In this document: positions 24,218 to 31,968 of the stretch, piece by piece
Layout of the letters: each line of letters opens with the position of its first letter
How positions within the stretch are numbered: position 1 is the stretch's first letter
Source of the DNA: Caldisericum exile AZM16c01
GTDB taxonomy: Bacteria; Caldisericota; Caldisericia; Caldisericales; Caldisericaceae
DNA length: 64,000 nucleotides
Reading direction: 5' to 3'
Assembly (NCBI RefSeq): GCF_000284335.1
Contig: NC_017096.1
Location: forward strand, 372,001-436,000
The notes under the pieces: model-generated
Told to the model about the DNA's origin: nothing
The model's input: only the letters and a program-made list of their open reading frames with translations
Databases searched by the model: none
Position numbers and translations under genes: made by a program

Positions 24218-26094
24218 ACTTTTCACTTCTAATGATTTTGCTTACTCCATTTTTTGGAGGGCTTCTTGCTTATGCGGGTTCTGCGTTGCATAAAAGTGTG
24301 AGGAATATTTTCTTCTTAATTTTCCTTTTTCTCCCATTTGTTGAACTATATCAATATGCAAATAAAACTATCGATAATTTCTATTATCTTACTGTTTTAG
24401 GACAGAATCTTTCTCTGGGGATAAATTCTCTCTCATTTATGCTCTCTATACTGTTTGCTTTAATTTTCCTTCTCGCAGGAATTTTCCTCCTCTTCGAATT
24501 TGACAAGTCTGATGATGGCGATTTAGCAGTGCTTGAATTCTCTTTCCTTGAAGGTGCTGTCTTTGGTGTGCTTTTTGCAAGGGACATTTTATCTTTCTTT
24601 ATCTTCTTTGAACTTATTGCAGTTCTTGTATTCTTCCTCGTCGGGAAAGGTTATAAAGATGCACACATTGCACAACCAAAATACATTACTTGGGCTCTTA
24701 TTGGTGCAAATTCAATGCTTGCAGCAATTATGCTTTTATTCTTCAAGACAGGAAGTTTTGGTTATTCGGAAATTGCAGGATATCTTTCAACTGCACCCAC
24801 TTCAATTGTTTTAACGACATTTGTCCTTTTTGCGATTGGTTTCCTTGTTGAGGCCTCAACTATGCCTTTACATGTCTGGGCTCCGATTACATATACTGAA
24901 GCACCAGACTCGGTTTCGGTTGTTCTATCTTCGGTTGTTAAAAAAGTTGGGCTTTACTTATTTACGTTATTCACCTTTTCAATTTTTGGGCTTAATCTTT
25001 TCTCAAAAATTATGCCAAAAATCTTTGGAAGTCCTCTTATTTTGTATATTCTTCAATGGGTTGGAGCCTTTACGATTATAGTGGGTACTTTTGTTGCAAT
25101 AGTACAAGAGGATGCAAAGAAAATCCTTGCTTGGTCTTCTATTGCACAAAGTGGCTATATCCTTTTAGGGCTTTCTTTGGGGACATCTCTCGGAGTTGCA
25201 GGCGGGCTTTTACATATCATAAATCACTCCATTTTTAAGGGTATTCTTTTCTTTGTTGTTGGTGGCGTTATTTATAGAACAGGCACAAAAGACCTTTCAG
25301 AACTTGGCGGACTTATTAAGAAAATGCCTGTTTCGTTTATTGCAATGCTTTTTGCGATTATTGCAACCGCAGGTATCCCACCGCTCAATGGATTTGCTTC
25401 AAAATATCTTATTTACGAAGCGCTAATTCAAAATAAAGAACCCATTCTTTTAACGGTTGCCCTTCTTGGTGGAACAGGGTCATTTATGTATGTTTATAGG
25501 CTTATTCACTCAATTTTCCTTGGACAACTTCCAAAAAAATACGAAAGTGTTAAAGAAGTGCCAATCCTTATGCAAATTCCAATGCTTGTTTTGTCATTGC
25601 TTGCGCTTCTTTTTGGAATTCTCCCTGGAATTCCCATGTATTTTGTTTCAAAGGCTGAGGCATTTTTGGGTTTTGAACCTATAAAATACAACCTTACAGG
25701 ATTTCCAGAGCAATCAGGACTTCATGCTGTAAATATTTTAGCGATTTCACTTGCTCTTACAGGTGGTTTTGTTGTTGCAGCCCTCATCTTCTACTTACTT
25801 CCAAGGGCAAGAAAAGTCCACCAACTTGATAACTACTATGCAGGTGAAGTTCTAACTGAGGATGTAAAATATAATTACAGTTTTGGCTTCTATAGTTTCT
25901 TCGATGATATCATAAGACCATTCAATGAGTGGAGTGTTGATAAGATTTATGAAGACTTTACAGGGTTTGTAAAGACCATCGGAGACTACCTGAGGAGGGT
26001 ATACACTGGCAATCTTGAAACGTATGTGAGCCTTGGGATAATTGTTCTTACGATTTTCTCCCTTATTTACATATTAGGAGGCGTGTTATGGTAG
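24214..26094 (+). CDS. Second antiporter-like subunit with C-terminal extension (MbxH-prime/NuoL-like)
   Basis: 626 residues, some 15 helices. The glutamate FFIFFELIAVL, the lysine region TEAPDSVSVVLSSVVKKVG and the histidine/lysine motif INHSIFKGILFFVVGG are intact, so it should pump. After the last common helix it has about 120 extra residues with an amphipathic stretch (DDIIRPFNEWSVDKIYEDFTG split by turns) and a final helix, like the lateral arm of NuoL and of MbxH-prime. This duplicated, extended subunit is characteristic of archaeal MBX/MBS rather than Mbh. Confidence 0.9.
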   Translation: MNFSLLMILLTPFFGGLLAYAGSALHKSVRNIFFLIFLFLPFVELYQYANKTIDNFYYLTVLGQNLSLGINSLSFMLSILFALIFLLAGIFLLFEFDKSDDGDLAVLEFSFLEGAVFGVLFARDILSFFIFFELIAVLVFFLVGKGYKDAHIAQPKYITWALIGANSMLAAIMLLFFKTGSFGYSEIAGYLSTAPTSIVLTTFVLFAIGFLVEASTMPLHVWAPITYTEAPDSVSVVLSSVVKKVGLYLFTLFTFSIFGLNLFSKIMPKIFGSPLILYILQWVGAFTIIVGTFVAIVQEDAKKILAWSSIAQSGYILLGLSLGTSLGVAGGLLHIINHSIFKGILFFVVGGVIYRTGTKDLSELGGLIKKMPVSFIAMLFAIIATAGIPPLNGFASKYLIYEALIQNKEPILLTVALLGGTGSFMYVYRLIHSIFLGQLPKKYESVKEVPILMQIPMLVLSLLALLFGILPGIPMYFVSKAEAFLGFEPIKYNLTGFPEQSGLHAVNILAISLALTGGFVVAALIFYLLPRARKVHQLDNYYAGEVLTEDVKYNYSFGFYSFFDDIIRPFNEWSVDKIYEDFTGFVKTIGDYLRRVYTGNLETYVSLGIIVLTIFSLIYILGGVLW

Positions 26095-26975
26095 AAAAGC
26101 TTGTTTTAGTTTTGACGCCTGTTTTTGCATTCTTTGTCGGCATTTTCCTTGAAGGTTTCAAAAGGAAAATGGTTGCTCGAATCCACAGAAGATATGGTCC
26201 ACCACTGCATCAGCCACTGCTTGATATCATTAAACTTCTCTCAAAGAAGGAAAACATTTCTCATGGTGTCATGTTTGATCTTGGGCCAGTAATTTTAGTT
26301 GGTGCATCAATTTTAACAGTGTTATTTCTTCCGCTTCCAGGCTTTAAACAACTCACTCCTCATGGAGACCTTATAGCCTTCCTTTACATAATGGTAATTG
26401 GTTCTCTTGGCATGGCACTTGGTGCAGGCGAATCTGGGAACCCAAATGCGTCTATTGGAATTGCAAGAGCTTTAACACTTATGCTTGGATATGAACTTCC
26501 ACTTATTATTGCAGGAAATACCCTTGTGCTTAAATATGGGACAACTGATCTTACAAAATTTATGACTTTGCAATCAGGATTCCACTGGAATTTATTCTTT
26601 CTTCCATTAACTGCAATTGCTGGATTTATTGCAACATACGGTGCGATGGGGGAACACCCATTTGATATTTTTGTTGCTCCACAAGAAGTTGCAACAGGTC
26701 CTATGGTTGAATATGGTGGAAAGCATCTTGGATTACTTATGATTGGTCACGCAATTCAGGTTTATATTGAAACAGCATTTTTCACTGTCCTCTTCCTTGG
26801 AGGTGCTGCAAATATCCTTACATTCATCCTAAAGCAACTTGGTGTTATTATTGTTATGACCCTTTTTGATACTGTTTTACCAAGATTCAAAATCGAGAAT
26901 GCCGTAAGATATTTCTGGAGATGGCCTACCATAATTGCACTTTTAGGCCTCTTTATAGTCTATATTGGAGGTTAG
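26088..26975 (+). CDS. NuoH-like membrane anchor subunit (MbxM)
   Basis: 295 residues, about eight helices. The start FLEGFKRKMVARIHRRYGPP and the loop EHPFDIFVAPQEVATGPMVEYGG are the conserved NuoH/MbhM segments that bind the catalytic module and begin the ion path; the family glutamates are present. It links the sodium-type module encoded upstream to the hydrophilic module encoded downstream. The gene overlaps the antiporter gene by 7 bases. Confidence 0.93.
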   Translation: MVEKLVLVLTPVFAFFVGIFLEGFKRKMVARIHRRYGPPLHQPLLDIIKLLSKKENISHGVMFDLGPVILVGASILTVLFLPLPGFKQLTPHGDLIAFLYIMVIGSLGMALGAGESGNPNASIGIARALTLMLGYELPLIIAGNTLVLKYGTTDLTKFMTLQSGFHWNLFFLPLTAIAGFIATYGAMGEHPFDIFVAPQEVATGPMVEYGGKHLGLLMIGHAIQVYIETAFFTVLFLGGAANILTFILKQLGVIIVMTLFDTVLPRFKIENAVRYFWRWPTIIALLGLFIVYIGG

Positions 26976-26976
26976 T

Positions 26977-27498
26977 ATGGAATTACAAGAAACTTTGGAA
27001 GAAGGTTATGTTGAAATACTGGATCATTTAAGAAAGCGCTCTTTATGGATGCTTCATTACTGTACTGCATGTGGTGCGATAGAACTTCCTCCTACAATTA
27101 CCTCTCGTTTTGATGCTGAAAGGTTTGGTATTGCACCATTTGTTACCTCAAGACAATCAGATATTTTGCTTGTTACTGGATACATAAATATAAAAACTCT
27201 TAAAAGGCTTATAACTGTGTATGAACAGATGCTTCCACCTAAATATGTAATTGGTTTTGGCTCCTGCACGATAAATGGTGGTATTTACTGGGATTCTTAT
27301 GCAGTTTTAAAAAGACTCGATCTGTATTTGCCAGTTGATGTGTATATTGCAGGTTGCATGCCCTCACCTATGGCGGTGCTTGAAGGATTTAGAACTCTAA
27401 TGAAGCTCATTGATGAAGGAAAGGCTAATGGCTGGAAAAAGTACATCGAAAATTACGATTACTACAAGGCAAACCAAAGGAAGGTGCTCAAATGGTAG
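26977..27498 (+). CDS. NuoB-like [4Fe-4S] subunit (MbxJ)
   Basis: 173 residues from ATG 26977, one base after the previous stop; an earlier TTG at 26965 is less likely. Four cysteines fit the proximal [4Fe-4S] cluster: C29 and C32 in CTAC, C97 in GFGSCTINGG and C127 in AGCMPSP. This is the cluster that hands electrons to the catalytic site in the large subunit. The CxxC spacing is as in Mbh/MBX hydrogenase-like small subunits, not the adjacent cysteines of complex I NuoB. Confidence 0.93.
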   Translation: MELQETLEEGYVEILDHLRKRSLWMLHYCTACGAIELPPTITSRFDAERFGIAPFVTSRQSDILLVTGYINIKTLKRLITVYEQMLPPKYVIGFGSCTINGGIYWDSYAVLKRLDLYLPVDVYIAGCMPSPMAVLEGFRTLMKLIDEGKANGWKKYIENYDYYKANQRKVLKW

Positions 27499-27965
27499 AG
27501 GAAATTAAGAGTGTTGTAAAGGGTAAAATTTTTGAAAAACGACCACAAAGAATTATTATCGAGGTTAAAAAAGATGCTTTCTCATCTACGCTTAACGCCT
27601 TAAAAGGCCTATCCTTCAATAGATTAACTCTTTTTACGGCGGTAGATTTTATAAAAGAAAATCAGTTTGAGATTGTTGCACTTGTCTATTCCGATGAAAG
27701 AAAGGTTCTTGCAATAGTAAAGACAAGAATTCCAAGGGAAACCCCCGAAATTGAGACGATAACAAATATCTATCCGAATGCCTTCAAATACGAAGTTGAG
27801 ATGGGTGAGATGTTTGGAATTAGGGTTGTTGGGAATCCTGACTCAATGAAGCCGTTTGTCCTTGAGGGTTGGGGTGACCTTCCACCTCTTCGAAAGGATT
27901 TTGACTCCATTAAATATGCAACGGAGCACTATGAGTCAAGAAATGTGGAGGTAAAATATGATTAG
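27492..27965 (+). CDS. NuoC-like subunit (MbxK)
   Basis: 157 residues. The C-terminal part has the NuoC/MbhK motif: EVEMGEMFGIRVVGNPD then LEGWGDLPPLRKDFDS. It is a small structural subunit beside the catalytic large subunit. Overlaps the NuoB-like gene by 7 bases and the large-subunit gene by 8, the tight arrangement seen through the operon. Confidence 0.9.
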   Translation: MVEEIKSVVKGKIFEKRPQRIIIEVKKDAFSSTLNALKGLSFNRLTLFTAVDFIKENQFEIVALVYSDERKVLAIVKTRIPRETPEIETITNIYPNAFKYEVEMGEMFGIRVVGNPDSMKPFVLEGWGDLPPLRKDFDSIKYATEHYESRNVEVKYD

Positions 27966-29058
27966 GGAATACGAACTGAACATAGGTCCTAACCATCCTG
28001 GAATTCATGGAAACTTTTCTGTGCATTTAAAACTCGAAGGGGATACAATCATTGAAGCGAAAGGAAATTCTGGATATCTCCACAGGGCATTTGAAAAACT
28101 AATGGAACAAAGAACATATCTTCAAAACCTTGCCCTTATTCCAAGAATTTGTGTTCCGGAACCTGATATAAACGAAGCGGTTTATGCCATGGCAATTGAA
28201 GAGTTAATGGGTGTTGAAATTCCAGAGCGTGCAAAATTTTTAAGGACAATTGTACTGGAAGCGGCTCGTGTAATGGCGCTTCTGTTCCACTTTGGTGGCA
28301 CTGCGGCAATGCTTGGAAATTACACTGTAAATTATTGGGCCGTTGCAGATAGAGATCTTATGATTGACATATTTCTGAAACTCACTGGTGCAAGAGTTTA
28401 TCACATGTATATTTGGCCAGGCGGAGTAAGAAGGGATACTTATCCGGGATTTGAAGATGACATCTTAGGTTGGGTAAAATATGTTAAGGAACGACTTCCT
28501 GAATACGACAATCTCTTCCTGAAGAACCCAATGTTTGCGCATAGGGCAAAGGGACTTGCAAGGATTACAAAAGAGACTGCGCTTCAAATGGGTGTTACAG
28601 GTCCAAATCTCAAGGCAACCGGTGTAAAAGTTGATGTAAGGAAAGATGAGCCTTATGCAGCATACCCATACCTTGATTTTGATGTACCCGTCCTTGATGA
28701 GGGTGATGCCTGGGCAAGAGAAATACAGAGGCGTCTTGAACTTGAACTGTCTTTGAATCTTATTGAGCAAGCCGTAAAGAAAATGCCAAAAGGCGAAGTG
28801 TGGAAAAAGATGCCAAACCCATTTAAGTGGGTGATACCAGAAGGTGAGGCCTATGCAAGAGTTGAATCTTCAAGAGGAGAATACGGATTCTATTTTGTTT
28901 CAGATGGCACAGACAAACCTTACAGAGTTTCAGTAAGAGGTGTATCAATGCCTCATATGTATCCTCTTGCAGAAAAGTTGTTGGTTGGGCAAAAGTTGTC
29001 AGATGCTCCTTTTATTTTGGAGACACTTGATATTTGCCCTCCTGAAATTGATAGATAA
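27958..29058 (+). CDS. Catalytic large subunit lacking two [NiFe] ligands (MbxL/NuoD-like)
   Basis: 366 residues of the NuoD/[NiFe]-hydrogenase large-subunit family. In true hydrogenases four cysteines (two CxxC motifs) hold the NiFe centre. Here the first motif is C65-V-P-E68 (IPRICVPEPD) and the second is C360-P-P-E363 (LDICPPEIDR): the first cysteine of each pair remains and the second is glutamate. It is therefore neither a hydrogenase (four Cys) nor complex I NuoD. Archaeal MBX/MBS, which reduces sulfane sulfur, also keeps two of the four. I infer a polysulfide or related sulfur-reducing site. Confidence 0.88.
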   Translation: MIREYELNIGPNHPGIHGNFSVHLKLEGDTIIEAKGNSGYLHRAFEKLMEQRTYLQNLALIPRICVPEPDINEAVYAMAIEELMGVEIPERAKFLRTIVLEAARVMALLFHFGGTAAMLGNYTVNYWAVADRDLMIDIFLKLTGARVYHMYIWPGGVRRDTYPGFEDDILGWVKYVKERLPEYDNLFLKNPMFAHRAKGLARITKETALQMGVTGPNLKATGVKVDVRKDEPYAAYPYLDFDVPVLDEGDAWAREIQRRLELELSLNLIEQAVKKMPKGEVWKKMPNPFKWVIPEGEAYARVESSRGEYGFYFVSDGTDKPYRVSVRGVSMPHMYPLAEKLLVGQKLSDAPFILETLDICPPEIDR

Positions 29059-29069
29059 GAGGTGAAGCG

Positions 29070-30899
29070 ATGGAAAGCAAAGAATACTTTGAAAAAACAA
29101 GTTTTATAGGTGCTTTAACCTCAACCAAGTACATCTTTAAAAAACCTGTAACAGTACAGTATCCAAAAGAAAAACTTCAACTTCCAGAGCGGTATCGTGG
29201 CTTCCATGTTAATGATCTTGATAAATGTATCGGTTGTGGAAATTGCATGAGTATCTGTCCATGCCAAGCAATCACAATGGACGATCCCAAAGAATTTCAC
29301 CTTGTGAATCCTAAGGAAGGCTCTACACACCTTAGGCCACGGATTGATTATGGGAGATGTTCTTACTGTGGCTTATGCGTTGAAGTGTGTCCAACAGGGT
29401 CTCTTAAAATGGAGAGGAACCTCATATTTACATCCCAAGATGGTGATGCATTTGTTTGGTTCCCAGCGGAAGAGAGAAGAACTGCAGAAAATGGATTTAC
29501 CCAGTCAAATGAAATTACACCTCTGGAGCTTGAGAAAGTTGAGATGCCTGAACTTGAACCTGACGTAAGAAAGAAAACATTTGAGGAACTCATTCTCGGT
29601 TTCTCAGAAGAAGCTGCAATTAAAGAGGCAGAGCGTTGCCTTGGCTGTGGGATCTGCATGCAAGGTTGTCCTGCACACATGAAGATTCCTGAATATATCG
29701 ATGCAATTTTCAAAAAGGAATACGAAATTTCGGTTAAGTATATGCTTGAGGATAACGCATTGCCTGGAATTTGCGGAAGAATTTGCACTCACAAGTGTCA
29801 GGATGATTGTGTCTATAACTATAGAGGTGATGCCATACAGATTATGTGGCTTAAGAGATTTGCAACTGATATGGTGAAGGACTACAAAGCATCTGATCCA
29901 TATATGTTCCCAAAGACGGGAAATAAAGTTGCAGTGATTGGATCAGGTCCGTCAGGGCTTTCTGCTGCGTATTATTTGACACTTATGGGACATTCTGTAA
30001 CTGTTTTTGAAAAACGTTCAGTTCCAGGTGGTGCTTTGGGACTTGGTATCCCAATGTACAGGCTTCCCGTTTATGAAATTGACAAAGAAGTAGACCACCT
30101 TAAAGACCTTGGCGTTGAGTTTAAATTTAATACTGAAGTTGGAAAAGACGTCCTTTTTGAAGATCTATTGAAGAATTATGATGCAGTTTACATTGGCGTT
30201 GGTTTGTCATACGGAAGAGCAATTAATCTCAATGGCGAAGATACACCTTATATAATTCAGGCAATTGATTTCCTAAGACAGGTTAAGGTCGAAGGAAGAA
30301 GGGACATTCCAAAGAGAGTTATCGTTATCGGTGGTGGTAATGTTGCAATGGATGTTGCAAGAACAGTTGTAAGACTTCACGAGATTAATTACGGAGGAGT
30401 TGATACGAAAGTTCAAACTGTCTCTCTTGAGGACTGGGATATTATGCCTGCTTCCAAGGAAGAAATCGAGGGCGCTCTTGCAGAAGGCGTGATATTTAAT
30501 CCTGGATGGGGACCTAAAGAAGCAGTTTTTGAAGATGGCAAATTGAAAGGGCTCATTGTAAAGAAAGTTAAATCTGTCTTTGACGAGCAGGGAAGATTTA
30601 ACCCATCTTACTATGAAGAGCAAACGATGTTCCTTGAGGGAGATTATATTGTCGAAGCAGTAGGACAGGCGACAAACCTTTCGTTTATTCCTGAACACCT
30701 TATGCAGCAACTCAAATTTACACCACGCAGGCGTATTTGGGTTGATGAGTTTGGTGAGACCTCAATTTCAGGCGTGTTTGCAGGTGGAGACCTTGTTGAA
30801 ACTTCTCTTGGAAATGCAATTTCTGCAATTGCAAATGGTCATAGGGCAGCAATTGGTATTGATTTCTTCTTAAGAAATGTCAAAGGAGGAAAAAAATGA
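29070..30899 (+). CDS. Fusion of NuoI-like ferredoxin subunit with GltD/NfnB-like FAD-NAD(P) module
   Basis: 609 residues. Residues 50-110 are a two-cluster ferredoxin like MbxN/NuoI: CIGCGNCMSIC (53-63) and CSYCGLCVEVC (97-107). From about 185 it is a GltD/NfnB/DPD-type flavoprotein with CLGCGICMQGC (190-200) and CGRICTHKCQDDC (235-247) for two further [4Fe-4S] clusters, FAD site GSGPSG (291-296), NAD(P) site GGGNVAMDVART, and C-terminal FAD motif GVFAGGD. The usual arginine pair before MPA, which binds the NADPH phosphate, is replaced by SLEDWD, suggesting NADH. It would connect NAD(H), and perhaps ferredoxin, to the MBX-like core. Ten bases after the large subunit. Confidence 0.88.
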   Translation: MESKEYFEKTSFIGALTSTKYIFKKPVTVQYPKEKLQLPERYRGFHVNDLDKCIGCGNCMSICPCQAITMDDPKEFHLVNPKEGSTHLRPRIDYGRCSYCGLCVEVCPTGSLKMERNLIFTSQDGDAFVWFPAEERRTAENGFTQSNEITPLELEKVEMPELEPDVRKKTFEELILGFSEEAAIKEAERCLGCGICMQGCPAHMKIPEYIDAIFKKEYEISVKYMLEDNALPGICGRICTHKCQDDCVYNYRGDAIQIMWLKRFATDMVKDYKASDPYMFPKTGNKVAVIGSGPSGLSAAYYLTLMGHSVTVFEKRSVPGGALGLGIPMYRLPVYEIDKEVDHLKDLGVEFKFNTEVGKDVLFEDLLKNYDAVYIGVGLSYGRAINLNGEDTPYIIQAIDFLRQVKVEGRRDIPKRVIVIGGGNVAMDVARTVVRLHEINYGGVDTKVQTVSLEDWDIMPASKEEIEGALAEGVIFNPGWGPKEAVFEDGKLKGLIVKKVKSVFDEQGRFNPSYYEEQTMFLEGDYIVEAVGQATNLSFIPEHLMQQLKFTPRRRIWVDEFGETSISGVFAGGDLVETSLGNAISAIANGHRAAIGIDFFLRNVKGGKK

Positions 30900-31453
30900 T
30901 TGACCTTAAGGATAAAATCACTTTTGGTGAACCGGTTCTTGATAGATTTTTTAATGGTTATTCGCCACATGAATACCTCCTTGTGAGATTTGCAAATAAG
31001 GTTGGTTTCATAACTGTATCAGATCTCTTTTCTGTTGTTACCAAGACCTCTGTTCCAAAGGCAACGGAAAGGATGCTTTCAAAGGCAGAGGATATCTGGA
31101 TAAAAGACATTCAAGACGAAATGTTTGTCTACTCAATGAATGGATTTTCTAAGGTTGTAAAAATTGTAAGGCGTAGAATTTATGAGCCAATCTATAAAAT
31201 TGAAACTGAACACCACGAAACAATAATCTCAAAAAGCCATCGGTTTGTAAAGCTTATTAATGAAGAGGAAGTTTTGACCAAAGCCTTTGAACTTAAAGAA
31301 GGTGATAAAGTTTACACTTATTCTCCTAATAATCCTAAGATAGAAACTGTCCTTAAGGTGCAAGAGATTAAGCCAGATTTCCTACATGTTTACGGCGTTT
31401 TGACTGAAGATTTTGGCGCATTTGTTAACGGTATTTTTGGTAAATCTTACTAA
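30896..31453 (+). CDS. Stand-alone degenerate Hint (intein-like) domain protein
   Basis: 185 residues, no cysteine, no signal peptide. From about residue 68 it reads like an intein/Hint fold: IKDIQDEMFVYSMNG, then IYKIETEHHETIISKSHRFVKL (block B-like histidine; split at any gap), FELKEGDKVYTY, and finally VYGVLTEDFGAFVNGIFGKS, which parallels the intein C-terminal block (usually ending NG-I-x-x-HN). The usual first Cys/Ser nucleophile and terminal Asn are missing, so self-splicing is not expected. It overlaps the flavoprotein gene by 4 bases and is the last gene of the operon. Function unknown; it may be an assembly or regulatory factor. The Hint call rests on pattern alone. Confidence 0.6.
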   Translation: MIDLKDKITFGEPVLDRFFNGYSPHEYLLVRFANKVGFITVSDLFSVVTKTSVPKATERMLSKAEDIWIKDIQDEMFVYSMNGFSKVVKIVRRRIYEPIYKIETEHHETIISKSHRFVKLINEEEVLTKAFELKEGDKVYTYSPNNPKIETVLKVQEIKPDFLHVYGVLTEDFGAFVNGIFGKSY

Positions 31454-31481
31454 TAGGTGTTTAACTCCTAATAAGTTTTTT

Positions 31482-31502
31482 TTGGGGGCATAAAGCCCCC
31501 AA
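31482..31502. terminator. GC hairpin between the MBX-like operon and rlmH
   Basis: TTGGGGGC (31482-31489) pairs with GCCCCCAA (31495-31502), loop ATAAA. It separates convergent genes but has no T-run after it on either strand; the T-run (TTTTTTTT) lies before it on the plus strand. Same G5C/GC5 design as the hairpins at 4267, 15689 and 18199. Confidence 0.6.
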
Positions 31503-31504
31503 TT

Positions 31505-31924
31505 CTACTTATGATATTTTTCGTTATTTATTATTGTAAACGCACGATAAATTTGCTCGAGGAGTATAACTCGTGCAAGTTCGTGAGGAAGTGTAAGTTT
31601 TGAAAGGCTTAAAGTATAATCACCTTTTCCCTTCACCTCACTTGAAAATCCTTCTGCACCACCTATGAAAAATGCAATATCTTTACTTTGACTTGAAAGC
31701 AATTTTTGTATGAATTGCGAGAGTTCCACAGATGTAAGTTCATTCCCTTTTTCATCAAGAATAATATTGTAATTTTCTTTTGAAATGAATTTGGGCAATT
31801 TCTCTTCCGTTACTTCAATAACCTCGATTGAGATGTAGTATTTTATCCTTTCAAGATAATCCAATGCTGCCATTTTATTGTAATCCTTTTTCAATCTATC
31901 GACTGCAAATATTTTAATTTTCAT
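31505..31924 (-). CDS. rlmH: 23S rRNA (pseudouridine-1915-N3) methyltransferase
   Basis: 139 residues of the SPOUT fold. The SAM-binding trefoil knot is marked by FFIGGAEGFS, and the C-terminal signature LTLPHELARVILLEQIYRA ends in NEKYHK, as in nearly all RlmH proteins (YHK end). It methylates pseudouridine 1915 in helix 69 of 23S rRNA. There is no ribosome site: ATG 31924 follows a TATACT element by six bases, suggesting a leaderless message. Confidence 0.95.
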   Translation of the reverse strand: MKIKIFAVDRLKKDYNKMAALDYLERIKYYISIEVIEVTEEKLPKFISKENYNIILDEKGNELTSVELSQFIQKLLSSQSKDIAFFIGGAEGFSSEVKGKGDYTLSLSKLTLPHELARVILLEQIYRAFTIINNEKYHK

Positions 31925-31930
31925 ATTTTA

Positions 31931-31938
31931 AGTATAAT
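31931..31938. promoter_or_regulatory. Overlapping divergent -10 elements for rlmH and folP
   Basis: AGTATAAT contains TATAAT on the plus strand (31933-31938) and TATACT on the minus strand (31931-31936). The plus element would start folP RNA near 31945; the minus element would start rlmH RNA at or next to its ATG. No good -35 is visible on either side, so this symmetric -10 may serve both directions. Confidence 0.5.
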
Positions 31939-31968
31939 GGAATAGAAAAAATAAGGAAGGAGTGTTTT

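Noticed and set aside
27958-29058. [NiFe] hydrogenase large subunit
   Set aside because: Only two of the four metal-binding cysteines are present, and no hydrogenase maturation genes are in the window.
20350-30899. Ordinary complex I (Nuo) operon or plain Mrp antiporter
   Set aside because: NuoE/F/G and a single large MrpA are missing; MnhE-G subunits plus hydrogenase-like J-K-L subunits fit MBX.
30896-31453. Active intein or split intein half
   Set aside because: No cysteine at all, no N-terminal nucleophile and no C-terminal Asn; no extein continuing after the stop.
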